Shown here piece by piece: positions 1 through 8,211 of a DNA stretch of 64,000 nucleotides; positions within the stretch are counted from its first letter, which is position 1, and each line of letters begins with the position of its first letter. Made by a program: the position numbers and the translations under genes. Source of the DNA: Conexibacter arvalis (GTDB lineage: Bacteria > Actinomycetota > Thermoleophilia > Solirubrobacterales > Solirubrobacteraceae); NCBI RefSeq assembly GCF_014199525.1, contig NZ_JACHNU010000001.1:1280182-1344181 (forward strand), given 5' to 3'. The notes below the pieces were generated by a model. That model did not search any database. It was not told the DNA's origin and was given only the letters and a program-made list of their open reading frames with translations.

Positions 1-1758
1 TCTGGCCTCGCGGCGTGCGGCGACGCGCAGATCGGGCTCGGCACGCTGCAGATGCCGAGCTGTCCCGACGGCTCCAAGATCGGGACGCTGACGATCGACA
101 CGCCGCTGCTCTCGGACCCGCTGACCGGGGCGATCTATCTGCGCGATCCGCTGCCCGGGAACCTCTTCCGGCTGCTGCTCGTCGCGGAGGGGTCGGGCGT
201 GCTGATCAAGCTTCCGGGCACCGTCACTCCGGACCCGGTCACCGGTCAGCTCACCGCGACGTTCGACAACAACCCGCAGCTGCCGTTCTCGAACCTGCAT
301 CTCGAGTTCAAGGACGGGCCGCGCGCGCCGCTGACGCTGCCGCCCGCGTGCGGGACGCACACGATCGTCTCCGACCTCACGTCGTGGAGCGGGAAGACGA
401 CCACCTCGTCGAGCAGCTTCAACGTGTCGCGGGACGGCAACGGCGCGCCCTGTCCGCCGCGCGGATTCAACCCGACGGTCGTCGCCGGCCTCGCGAATCC
501 CGTGGGCGGCAGCTCGTCCGCGTTCTCGTTGACGTTCGCCCGCGGCGACGCGGACCAGACGCTGCGCGACATCACGGTCGACATGCCCGAGGGGCTGACC
601 GGCGTGATCGCGAGCGCGGATCTCTGCGACGACGCGGCGGCCAACGCCGGGACCTGCGGCGAGTCCTCGCGGATAGGCTCGACCACCACCGGCGCCGGGA
701 CGGGCGAGAATCCGTTCTTCCTGCCGGGACGGGTGTACATCACCGGTCCGTACAAGGGCGCGCCGTTCGGCATGTCGATCGTCGTGCCGGCGATCGCCGG
801 GCCGTTCAACCTCGGGACCGTGGTCGTGCGGGCGGCGATCTTCGTCGACCGCGAGACCGCGAAGCTGAGAGTGGTCTCCGAGCCGCTCCCGACGATTCTC
901 GAGGGCGTGCCGCTGCTGATCCGCACGGTCAACGTCCGGATCGACAAGCCCGGCTTCATGGTCGCTCCGACGAGCTGCGCGCCGAAGAGCATCGCGGCGC
1001 GCGTCGGGTCCAACGAGGGCGCGTCGGCCGACCGCAGCGTCCGCTTCCAGGTCGGCAGCTGCGCGTCACTTCCCTACAAGCCCAAGATGACGATCAGAAT
1101 GGGCAAGAGAGGGCGGACGAAGGGGCGCATCACCGCTCCGCTCGAGGTCAGACTCGACATGACGCCAGGGCAGGCCAACAACAAGTCGGTCGCCGTGACG
1201 CTGCCGCGCAACGTCAACGCTCGGCTCGAGGTGCTGAACAGATACTCCTGCACGCTCGAGCAGTTCAAGAGCGAGACGTGCCCGAAGTCCAACCGCCTCG
1301 GGACCGCGGTCGCCGTCACGCCGCTTCTGCGAGATCCGCTGGTCGGCGACGTCTTCTTCGTCAGAAATCCTGCGCGGAGAATCCCGGACGTCATGGTCGG
1401 CCTTCGCGGTCAGGTCGCGTTCGACCTCGCCGGCAGAGTCACGATCCCGCGGAACCTGACGCTCCGCACCAACTTCGACCTGGTGCCGGACGTCCCGATA
1501 ACGAAGTTCACGCTGAGATTCGTGGCCGGTAGGAAGGGCCCGGTCGGCTTCGTCGAGAACGCCTGCACGAAGGCGGCGAGACGTGAGAGAGCGAAGCTCG
1601 TCTTCCGTGCGCACAGCGGCAAGGTCGTTCGCGTGCAGCAGAGACTGAAGATCGTCGGCTGCGGCAGAAGAGCCGTCACAAGAGCGAGAGGCAGAAGAGG
1701 CGCGAGAAGAGGCGGCAAGGCGAAGAAGGGCAGAAGAGGAGCGGCCAAGAGGAAGTAG
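1..1758 (+). CDS. secreted repeat protein of unknown function, 3' part
   Basis: The frame is open from the first base of the window, so the amino end is missing; 585 codons are visible. The chain contains recurring blocks of the type Cys-Pro-x-x-Ser-x-Ile-Gly followed by a Thr-Pro-Leu-Leu-x-Asp-Pro-Leu segment (near the left edge and again near base 1290), so it looks like tandem beta-rich extracellular modules. It has paired cysteines and ends in a very basic tail of about 35 residues dominated by Arg, Lys, Gly and Ala. No catalytic motif is visible. I recognise the style from large exported proteins of Solirubrobacterales but cannot assign a function. Arginine is written mainly CGN in the first half and almost only AGA in the last 700 bases. 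A strong hairpin follows the stop. Confidence 0.8.
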   Translation, partial: SGLAACGDAQIGLGTLQMPSCPDGSKIGTLTIDTPLLSDPLTGAIYLRDPLPGNLFRLLLVAEGSGVLIKLPGTVTPDPVTGQLTATFDNNPQLPFSNLHLEFKDGPRAPLTLPPACGTHTIVSDLTSWSGKTTTSSSSFNVSRDGNGAPCPPRGFNPTVVAGLANPVGGSSSAFSLTFARGDADQTLRDITVDMPEGLTGVIASADLCDDAAANAGTCGESSRIGSTTTGAGTGENPFFLPGRVYITGPYKGAPFGMSIVVPAIAGPFNLGTVVVRAAIFVDRETAKLRVVSEPLPTILEGVPLLIRTVNVRIDKPGFMVAPTSCAPKSIAARVGSNEGASADRSVRFQVGSCASLPYKPKMTIRMGKRGRTKGRITAPLEVRLDMTPGQANNKSVAVTLPRNVNARLEVLNRYSCTLEQFKSETCPKSNRLGTAVAVTPLLRDPLVGDVFFVRNPARRIPDVMVGLRGQVAFDLAGRVTIPRNLTLRTNFDLVPDVPITKFTLRFVAGRKGPVGFVENACTKAARRERAKLVFRAHSGKVVRVQQRLKIVGCGRRAVTRARGRRGARRGGKAKKGRRGAAKRK

Positions 1759-1778
1759 CTCGAGGAGAGAGCCCACAG

Positions 1779-1816
1779 GACGACGGGGCGGTGCCGTGAG
1801 GCGCCGCCCCGTCGTC
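1779..1816 (+). terminator. intrinsic-type hairpin terminator
   Basis: A 17-base arm (1779-1795) pairs with 1800-1816 with a single G-T wobble and a four-base loop. It starts 20 bases after the stop of the secreted protein gene. There is no clear T-tract, as is usual in high-GC actinobacteria. Confidence 0.7.
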
Positions 1817-1911
1817 GTTGAGGAGGCCGTCAGGTAGGAATTCCGGAGGATCTCGGCGCCGGTTCCCGGTGGTTCCGTTGCTCTCCGCACAAACCCGGGT
1901 AACCCGCCGCC

Positions 1912-3126
1912 ATGAGGAGGAGCGCGTCCGGAGGGTCGCTGGCCTCGCTGCGCGACCGCAACCGGGGACAGATCGTCGCGGAGCTGCGGACAGCCGGTCG
2001 GCTCAGCCGCGCCGAGCTGGCGCGGCGCACGGGCCTCAGCCGCTCCACCGTCTCGACGCTCGTCGCCGAGCTGCAGGCGCGCGGGCTCGTCGGTGAGCGG
2101 GAGGTCGACGGCGCCGGACCGCAGGGCGGGCGGCCGCCGGTTCTGCTCGGGCTCGAACGAACCGCCGGGGCCGTGCTCGGGATCGACTTCGGCAAGCGGC
2201 ACGTGCGCGTCATCGTCGTCGACCTCGCGCACGCCGTGCTCGCGGACCTCGAGCGGCCGATGGCGACCGAGCAGAGCGCGACCGAAGGCTTCGACGCCGC
2301 CGTCGACCTGACGGAGCAGGCCCTCGCGGAGGCCGGCGTCGCACCGGGCGAGCTGATCGGCGCCGGCATGGGCGTCCCCGGTCCGATCGAGAGCGCGTCC
2401 GGCGAGGTCGGCTCCTCCGCGATCCTGCCCGGCTGGGTCGGCGTGCAACCCACCGACGAGCTCCAGCGGCGCCTCGAGCTCCCGGTCGCGACCGCCAACG
2501 ACGCCAACCTCGGCGCGCTCGCCGAGCTGACCTGGGGCGCTGGGCGCGATGTCGCGGACTTCCTCTACGTCAAGGTCGCCAGCGGGATCGGCGGCGGGCT
2601 CGTGCTCGGCGGCGAGCTCTACACCGGCGCCGGCGGGATCGCCGGCGAGATCGGTCACACGATGGTCGACGAGCACGGCGCCGTCTGTCGCTGCGGCAAC
2701 CGCGGCTGCCTGGAGACGGTCGCCTCCACGCGCGCGATCGTCGACCTGCTCGAACCGGCTCGCGGCGAGCGGCTGGCGATCGAGCAGGCGGTCGCGCTCG
2801 CGCGTGGCGGCGACCGCGCCTCGCAGCGGGTGATCGGCGATGCCGCACGCGCGATCGGCGTCGTCGTCGCGCAGGTCTGCAACATCCTGAATCCGGCGAA
2901 GGTGATCGTCGGCGGCGACCTCAGCGCGGCCGGGGACGTGCTCCTCGACCCGTTGCGCGACGAGGTCTCACGCCACGCCGTCCCCGCCGCCGGCGGCCGC
3001 GTCGAGATCGTGCCGGGCGTCCTCGGGCGGAGGGCCGAGGTGCTCGGCGCCGCCGCGCTCGTCCTGCGCGACGTCGACGGCTTCAGCTTCGAGAGGGCAG
3101 GGGAAGCACAGCAGCAAGCCGGGTAA
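1912..3126 (+). CDS. ROK-family transcriptional regulator
   Basis: 404 residues. An N-terminal winged helix-turn-helix (about residues 14-65, with the LSRAELARRTGLSRSTVS core) is followed by a ROK sugar-kinase-like domain. The glycine-rich nucleotide-site motif GIDFGKRHVRV lies near residue 87, and the zinc motif CRCGNRGCLE near residue 261. Proteins of this build are normally sugar-responsive repressors. The gene ends only 27 bases before the sugar-binding protein of an ABC importer on the same strand, so it is probably the local, perhaps autoregulating, controller of that transporter. The effector sugar cannot be read from the sequence. Confidence 0.9.
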   Translation: MRRSASGGSLASLRDRNRGQIVAELRTAGRLSRAELARRTGLSRSTVSTLVAELQARGLVGEREVDGAGPQGGRPPVLLGLERTAGAVLGIDFGKRHVRVIVVDLAHAVLADLERPMATEQSATEGFDAAVDLTEQALAEAGVAPGELIGAGMGVPGPIESASGEVGSSAILPGWVGVQPTDELQRRLELPVATANDANLGALAELTWGAGRDVADFLYVKVASGIGGGLVLGGELYTGAGGIAGEIGHTMVDEHGAVCRCGNRGCLETVASTRAIVDLLEPARGERLAIEQAVALARGGDRASQRVIGDAARAIGVVVAQVCNILNPAKVIVGGDLSAAGDVLLDPLRDEVSRHAVPAAGGRVEIVPGVLGRRAEVLGAAALVLRDVDGFSFERAGEAQQQAG

Positions 3127-3153
3127 ATCCAACGGCAGGAGGAGGTACGGAGC

Positions 3154-4293
3154 ATGCAAAGCAGGTACGTCCGCATCCTTGCGCTGATCGCCGCGGCGGT
3201 CCTGAGCGTCGGCGTGCTCGCCGCGTGCGGCAGCGACGACGACGACAACGGCACCACCGCCGGCGGCGGCGCTGCAGCCACCACGTCCACCGGAGGCGGT
3301 GCGAGCGGCACGGTCGCGCTCCTCCTGCCCGAGAACAAGACCGCGCGCTACGAGTCCCAGGACCGGCCGCTGTTCGAGGCGAAGATGAGAGAGCTCTGCC
3401 CCGACTGCGACATCATCTACTCCAACGCCGAGCAGGACGCCGCCAAGCAGCAGTCGCAGGCCGAGGCGGCGATCACCAACGGCGCCAGAGTGCTCGTGCT
3501 CGACCCGGTCGACGGCAGAGCCGCGGCGGCGATCGCCACGCGCGCCAAGCAGTCCGACATCGGCGTGATCGCCTACGACCGCGCGATCGAGAACGCCGAC
3601 ATCGACTACTACATCTCCTTCGACAACGAGGAGGTCGGGAGACTGCAGGCGAGAACGCTGGTCGAGGGCCTCAGAAGAATGGGGAGAGACAGCGGCGACC
3701 TCGTGATGATCAACGGCGCGCCGACCGACCCCAACGCCGCCCTGTTCAAGAGAGGCGCCCACAGCGTCCTCGACGAGAGCGACTTCAGAATCGCGAAGGA
3801 GTACGACACGCCCGACTGGTCGCCTGACAGAGCGCAGACCGAGATGGAGCAGGCGATCACCGCGGTCGGCAGAGACGGCTTCGTCGGCGTCTACGCCGCC
3901 AACGACGGCACCGCCGGCGGCGCGATCGCGGCGATGAGATCGAACGGCGTCGACCCGTCGAGCCGCCCGACCACCGGCCAGGACGCCGAGCTCGCCGCGA
4001 TCCAGCGGATCGTCGCCGGCGACCAGTACATGACCGTCTACAAGGCGATCAAGCCCGAGGCCGAGCAGGCGGCGCAGCTCGCCTTCGACCTGCTCAACGG
4101 CAACACCGAGAGCGACCTCGTCAACCAGAGAATCGACAACGGGACGAAGGAGGTCCCCTCGGTGATCCTCACGCCGGTCGCGGTGCTCAGAGACAACATC
4201 AGAGACACCGTCGTCAGAGACGGCTTTTGGAGCGTCGACCAGATCTGCACGCCCGCCTACGCGGACGCGTGCAGAAGACTCGGCCTCACGTAA
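3154..4293 (+). CDS. sugar ABC transporter substrate-binding lipoprotein
   Basis: 379 residues. It begins with a lipoprotein signal (hydrophobic stretch ending in LAAC, lipidated Cys25), then an acidic/Gly-Thr linker and a type I periplasmic binding fold (Peripla_BP_4). The segment YYISFDNEEVGRLQ resembles the xylose-binding protein XylF, so a pentose or related monosaccharide is a reasonable but unproven ligand. A strong ribosome site (GGAGGAGG) lies 7-14 bases before the ATG. Codon use is odd: 19 of 27 arginines are AGA, although the ROK gene just upstream uses CGN almost exclusively. It is followed by the ATPase and permease of the same importer. Confidence 0.9.
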   Translation: MQSRYVRILALIAAAVLSVGVLAACGSDDDDNGTTAGGGAAATTSTGGGASGTVALLLPENKTARYESQDRPLFEAKMRELCPDCDIIYSNAEQDAAKQQSQAEAAITNGARVLVLDPVDGRAAAAIATRAKQSDIGVIAYDRAIENADIDYYISFDNEEVGRLQARTLVEGLRRMGRDSGDLVMINGAPTDPNAALFKRGAHSVLDESDFRIAKEYDTPDWSPDRAQTEMEQAITAVGRDGFVGVYAANDGTAGGAIAAMRSNGVDPSSRPTTGQDAELAAIQRIVAGDQYMTVYKAIKPEAEQAAQLAFDLLNGNTESDLVNQRIDNGTKEVPSVILTPVAVLRDNIRDTVVRDGFWSVDQICTPAYADACRRLGLT

Positions 4294-4311
4294 CCCGGGG
4301 AGGGAGCACGC

Positions 4312-4332
4312 ATGAACGGATGCCCGACATGA
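4312..4332 (+). other. possible six-codon leader ORF before the ATPase gene
   Basis: The only well placed ribosome site in this gap (GGGGAGGGAG, 4297-4306) is 5-6 bases before an ATG at 4312 that reads MNGCPT and stops. The stop TGA overlaps the ATPase ATG at 4329 as ATGA. This arrangement would couple ATPase translation to the mini-ORF. It may also be chance, with initiation at the in-frame ATG at 4320. Confidence 0.3.
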
Positions 4333-5165
4333 CCGCGACCGAGACCGCTACGACGACGCCGCTGCTCGAGCTGCGTGGTGTCAGCAAGAGCTTCGGCGCC
4401 GTCCAGGCGCTCTCCGGCGTCGACTTCGACATCCACGCCGGAGAGGTCGTCGGACTGGTCGGCGACAACGGCGCCGGCAAGTCGACGCTCGTGAAGGTCA
4501 TGTCGGGCATCCACCTGCCCGACGCCGGGCACTACCTCTTCGAAGGGCGGGAGCGGAAGGTCTCCGGCCCCAACGACCCGTACGCCTTCGGCGTCGCGAC
4601 CGTCTACCAGGACCTCGCGCTCTGCGACAACCTCGACGTCGTCGCCAACCTCTTCATCGGCCGCGAGGAGATCTCCAGAGGGCCGGCCGCGCTGATCCGC
4701 GAGCTCGACGAGCCCGAGATGGAGAAGCAGGCCGGCGAGCTGCTCAGGACCTTCTCGATCAACATCCCGTCGCTGCGAGCCGAGGTCGGGACGATGTCCG
4801 GCGGCCAGCGCCAGTCGATCGCGATCGCCCGCTCGCTCGTCGGCGACGCGAGGGTCGTGCTGCTCGACGAGCCGACCGCCGCGCTCGGCGTCGCTCAGAC
4901 CGCCCAGGTGCTCGCGCTCGTCAGACGGCTGCGCGAGCAGGGGCTCGGCGTCGTGGTGATCTCCCACAACCTCGCCGACGTCTTCGAGGTCTGCGACCGC
5001 ATCTACGTCATGCGGCTCGGCAGAAAGGCCGGCGTCTACCAGGCCGCCGACTCGACGCCGGAGGAGATCGTCGGCGCGATCACCGGCGGCAGAGGAACCG
5101 TCAGAACGCAGGCCGCCGCGGCCGCGGCGCAGGCCGGCGACGACGGGGAGGAGGCGACGCGATGA
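4329..5165 (+). CDS. sugar ABC transporter ATP-binding protein
   Basis: 278 residues from ATG 4329; an in-frame ATG at 4320 is an alternative. Single ABC domain: Walker A GDNGAGKST (about residues 47-55), Q-loop YQDLAL, signature MSGGQRQS, Walker B VVLLDEPTAAL and the switch histidine in VVISHN. Unlike E. coli XylG/RbsA it has one cassette, not two, as in FrcA-type importers, so it should act as a homodimer. The stop overlaps the permease start (ATGA). The C-terminal tail is Ala-rich and probably disordered. Confidence 0.9.
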   Translation: MTATETATTTPLLELRGVSKSFGAVQALSGVDFDIHAGEVVGLVGDNGAGKSTLVKVMSGIHLPDAGHYLFEGRERKVSGPNDPYAFGVATVYQDLALCDNLDVVANLFIGREEISRGPAALIRELDEPEMEKQAGELLRTFSINIPSLRAEVGTMSGGQRQSIAIARSLVGDARVVLLDEPTAALGVAQTAQVLALVRRLREQGLGVVVISHNLADVFEVCDRIYVMRLGRKAGVYQAADSTPEEIVGAITGGRGTVRTQAAAAAAQAGDDGEEATR

Positions 5166-6391
5166 GCACCACCGCCGCACCCGAGACGCAGCCGACGCCG
5201 TCGCCGCCGTCGCGCGAGCCCTCCGGCGGGCGCTTCGGCTTCATGCAGCGCTTCGGCGCGGGCGAGCTCGGCTCGCTGCAGGTGATCGTCGCGCTGATCG
5301 TGATCTGGACCGTCTTCACGATCGCCAACGACCGCTTCCTCACCGCCACCAACCTCGTCAACCTCTCGCTCCAGATCGCCGGCATCGGCCTGATCTCGGT
5401 CGGCGTCGTGATGGTCCTCCTGCTGGGCGAGATCGACCTCTCGGTCGGCATCGTCTCCGGTCTCTGCGCCGCGGTCATGGCCGTCCTCAACGTCCAGCAC
5501 GGCTGGGACCCGTACCTCGCGATCGCCGCCGGCCTCGCCGTCGGCGCGGCGATCGGCATCTTCCAGGGGACGGTCGTCGTCGCCTTCGGCATCCCGTCGT
5601 TCGTCGTCACGCTCGCGGGCCTGATCGGCTGGCAGGGCGCGCTGCTGTGGGTGCTCGGCGACACCGGCACCGTCAACCTCACCGATCCGAAGATCATCGG
5701 CCTCGCCGGCACCTTCTACGGCGGCACGACCGCATGGATCATGGGCGCGGTCGTCGTCGGCCTGTTCGCGCTCGCCTGCCTCAACGCCCGCCGGCGCCGG
5801 CTGAAGGCCGGCGTCCCCGCCGCCACGCCGCTCGTCGTCGCACTGCGCGTCGCCGGCGTCGCGCTCGTCACCGCCGTCGTCATCGCCGTGCTGACCGACG
5901 ACCGCGGCGTGCCGCTTGCGATCCTGATCCTGATCGGCGCGGTCGTGCTGTTCGACTACATCGTGCGGCGAACCCGCTTCGGGCGTCACGTGCTCGCCGT
6001 CGGCGGCAACGAGGAGGCGGCCCGCCGCGCCGGCATCCACGTCAGAAGAGTCCGCGTCGCCGTCTTCATGGTCGCCGGCACGATGGCCGCGTGCGGCGGC
6101 ATCGTGCTCGCCTCGCGCCTGCTGGCGGTCAACCAGGGCTCGGGCGGAAGCGACCTGCTGCTGCTCGCGATCGCCGGCCCGGTGATCGCCGGCACGTCGC
6201 TGTTCGGCGGCCGCGGCACCGTCTGGTCGGCGCTCCTCGGCGCGCTCGTGATCGGCTCGATCTCCAACGGCATGGACCTGCTCGCCTTCCCGTCGTCGAC
6301 CAAGAACATGGTCACCGGCGCGGTCCTGCTGGCTGCGGTCATCGTCGACGCGACGGCCCGCAAGCGGCGGAGGCAGTCCGGGCGGGTCTAG
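5162..6391 (+). CDS. sugar ABC transporter permease
   Basis: 409 residues with about ten hydrophobic spans. It belongs to the ribose/xylose permease family (BPD_transp_2): the conserved LLLGEIDLSVG loop is at about residues 82-92 and the FGRHVLAVGGNEEAARRAGI cytoplasmic loop near residue 275. It starts inside the ATPase stop codon and is the last gene of the ROK-binding protein-ATPase-permease operon. It should form the inner membrane channel for the imported sugar. Confidence 0.92.
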   Translation: MSTTAAPETQPTPSPPSREPSGGRFGFMQRFGAGELGSLQVIVALIVIWTVFTIANDRFLTATNLVNLSLQIAGIGLISVGVVMVLLLGEIDLSVGIVSGLCAAVMAVLNVQHGWDPYLAIAAGLAVGAAIGIFQGTVVVAFGIPSFVVTLAGLIGWQGALLWVLGDTGTVNLTDPKIIGLAGTFYGGTTAWIMGAVVVGLFALACLNARRRRLKAGVPAATPLVVALRVAGVALVTAVVIAVLTDDRGVPLAILILIGAVVLFDYIVRRTRFGRHVLAVGGNEEAARRAGIHVRRVRVAVFMVAGTMAACGGIVLASRLLAVNQGSGGSDLLLLAIAGPVIAGTSLFGGRGTVWSALLGALVIGSISNGMDLLAFPSSTKNMVTGAVLLAAVIVDATARKRRRQSGRV

Positions 6392-6470
6392 GCGCGTCGG
6401 CCGTCGGCTCGCCAGATGACGCTTGCTTGATACACCAAAGAACGGGTAGTCATCCCGCCCTCGGTGTGGG

Positions 6471-7382
6471 ATGCTCCCCGCCATGCTCCGAGAGCTGGTC
6501 GATGCCCGGGTCCCGATCCTCGCCGGCACGGAGATCGAGAGCGCGCTCGCGTCCCGTTGCGGTGACAAGCTCGATCCCCGACTGGACGGTGCCGGCCTGC
6601 TCGGCGCCGAGCCCGGCCGGGAGGCGCTGCGAGCGCTCTACGCCGAGCACGTCGACGTCGCGTGGCTCCACGGGCTGCCCGCGGTGGTCGGCACGCCGAC
6701 CTTCCGCGCCAGCCGCCGTCACGTCGAGCGCGCACGGTGCGGCGGCGAGGCGGTGCGACGGCTGAACGCCGAGGCGGTCGCGCTCGTCGACGAGGTCCGC
6801 GCCGCGGGCGAGCACGAGCCGGTCTTCGTCGCCGGGGTCGTCGGGCCGCATGGAGACCCCTACCAGCCCGGCGATGCGCTGGCCTACCGTGCCGGCGCCG
6901 AGTACCACGCGGAGCAGGTCGCCGCGCTCGTCGACGCCGGCGTCGACCTGCTGGTCGCACGGACCTTCCCGTCGATCGAGGAGGCGCACGGCGCCGCGAT
7001 CGCGATGTCGACCGCGGGCCTCCCGTACGCGGTCGACTTCGTGCTCGACGACCGCGGCCGCCTGCTCGATCGGACGTATCTCCACGCCGCGATCACGCGG
7101 ATCGACGAGTGCGTGGTGCCGGAGCCGGCGTACTACTCGGCCTCGTGCCTCCACCCGGCCGTCGCGCGCACCGCGCTCAACAACCTCTTCGTCTCCTCCT
7201 CCAGCGCCGCCGCGCGGTTGCGCGAGGTGAAGGCGAACGCCGCTGACGCACCCGAGGCGTTCGGAGCGGCGATGCACCGCCTCGGAAGAGACTTCGAGAT
7301 CCCCATCCTTGGCGGCTGCCGCGGAGCCAGCGCACAGCACCTGACAGCGCTCGCGCGTCGGCTCGAGGCACGCGCCGCATAG
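6471..7382 (+). CDS. homocysteine S-methyltransferase-like protein, zinc site altered
   Basis: 303 residues resembling the S-methyl-trans barrel (PF02574): a VGPHGDPYQPGDAL strand-loop, the TFPSIEEAHGA element and a late GGC motif. The family binds zinc through three cysteines, one in an N-C loop and two in GGCC. Here Cys226 and Cys283 are present, but the second cysteine of the pair is Arg284 (GGCRG). Activity as a methionine-forming methyltransferase is therefore doubtful. A second ATG at 6483 is equally possible. It lies alone after the transporter operon and is followed by a hairpin. Confidence 0.75.
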   Translation: MLPAMLRELVDARVPILAGTEIESALASRCGDKLDPRLDGAGLLGAEPGREALRALYAEHVDVAWLHGLPAVVGTPTFRASRRHVERARCGGEAVRRLNAEAVALVDEVRAAGEHEPVFVAGVVGPHGDPYQPGDALAYRAGAEYHAEQVAALVDAGVDLLVARTFPSIEEAHGAAIAMSTAGLPYAVDFVLDDRGRLLDRTYLHAAITRIDECVVPEPAYYSASCLHPAVARTALNNLFVSSSSAAARLREVKANAADAPEAFGAAMHRLGRDFEIPILGGCRGASAQHLTALARRLEARAA

Positions 7383-7402
7383 GAACGGGGTAACGGAGCG
7401 GG

Positions 7403-7430
7403 ACGCGCGCCACCAGCGCCCGGCGCGCGT
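7403..7430 (+). terminator. hairpin terminator after the methyltransferase-like gene
   Basis: Nine-base perfect arms (7403-7411 and 7422-7430) with a ten-base loop, 20 bases after the stop, followed by TCTCGCT. Confidence 0.55.
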
Positions 7431-7458
7431 TCTCGCTGCCCTCATACCGCCGCGCGGG

Positions 7459-7464
7459 TACCAT
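7459..7464 (+). promoter_or_regulatory. -10 box (TACCAT) for a leaderless transcript
   Basis: TACCAT ends 6 bases before the GTG at 7471, the spacing expected when the start codon is itself at or next to the transcription start. No convincing -35 is visible. Confidence 0.5.
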
Positions 7465-7470
7465 CGGAGC

Positions 7471-8157
7471 GTGCGCGACGACCTGATCGAGACGGTCCGC
7501 GGCGAGATCGCCGAGCTGGCTGCCAAGCGGCCGAAGCTGCGCGGGGTCTCGCATCAGTGGGCGGCCGTCGCAGCACTGGTCGCCGGAGCGCTGCTGGTGT
7601 GGAGAGCGCCGACCGGTCGCGCCACCTTCGTCGCGGTCGTCTACGCCGTCTCGATGGTCGGCCTCTTCGCCGTCAGCGCCGTCTATCACCGCATCACGTG
7701 GCGCCCGAACGTCCGCCGCTGGATGCGCCGGCTCGACCATTCGATGATCTACGTCTTCATGGCCGGCAGCGCGACCCCGGTCGCGCTGCTCGTCGTCGGC
7801 GGGACGCTCGGCACCATCCTGCTGTGCGTCGCGTGGGGCGGCGCCGCGCTCGGCGTCGCGCTCAACCTCGCCTGGATCGACGCGCCGAGAATGCTGAAGG
7901 CGATGGGCTACGTCGCGCTCGGCTGGGTCGGCATCCTCGCGCTGCCGAAGATCGTCTCGGTGCTCGGCGCCGTGCCGACCGCCCTGTTCCTCGGCGGCGG
8001 GGTCTTCTACACCGTCGGCGCCGTCATCTACGCCAAGCGCCGACCCGACCCGGTGCCGAGAATCTTCGGCTACCACGAGGTCTTCCACGCGCTCGTGATC
8101 CTCGCCGCGGCCGTCCACTTCGTCGCCGTCGCCGGCTTCGTCGTGCCGCGCGGCTGA
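7471..8157 (+). CDS. hemolysin III family membrane protein
   Basis: 228 residues with seven hydrophobic spans. Family hallmarks of HlyIII/YqfA/PAQR-like proteins are present: VSAVYH near residue 70, the LDHSMIY motif near residue 90 and the C-terminal FGYHEVFHAL motif. The conserved histidines and Asp are those proposed to bind a metal at the membrane face. Bacterial members are integral membrane proteins whose role is mostly unknown; the haemolysin name is historical. The GTG start is supported by the -10 box just upstream. Confidence 0.85.
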   Translation: MRDDLIETVRGEIAELAAKRPKLRGVSHQWAAVAALVAGALLVWRAPTGRATFVAVVYAVSMVGLFAVSAVYHRITWRPNVRRWMRRLDHSMIYVFMAGSATPVALLVVGGTLGTILLCVAWGGAALGVALNLAWIDAPRMLKAMGYVALGWVGILALPKIVSVLGAVPTALFLGGGVFYTVGAVIYAKRRPDPVPRIFGYHEVFHALVILAAAVHFVAVAGFVVPRG

Positions 8158-8195
8158 GCGCCCGGCGCGATGACGTGCGTCGGGGCGCCGGGCGC
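8158..8195. terminator. bidirectional hairpin between convergent genes
   Basis: Eleven-base perfect arms (8158-8168 and 8185-8195) begin directly after the hemolysin-III stop and lie 17 bases from the end of the convergent lipoprotein gene. Confidence 0.6.
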
Positions 8196-8211
8196 GTCGC
8201 CGATGACCGAG

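Noticed and set aside
1066-2676. 536-codon minus-strand frame
   Set aside because: Antisense to the end of the secreted protein and most of the ROK gene; no domain, and it crosses the terminator.
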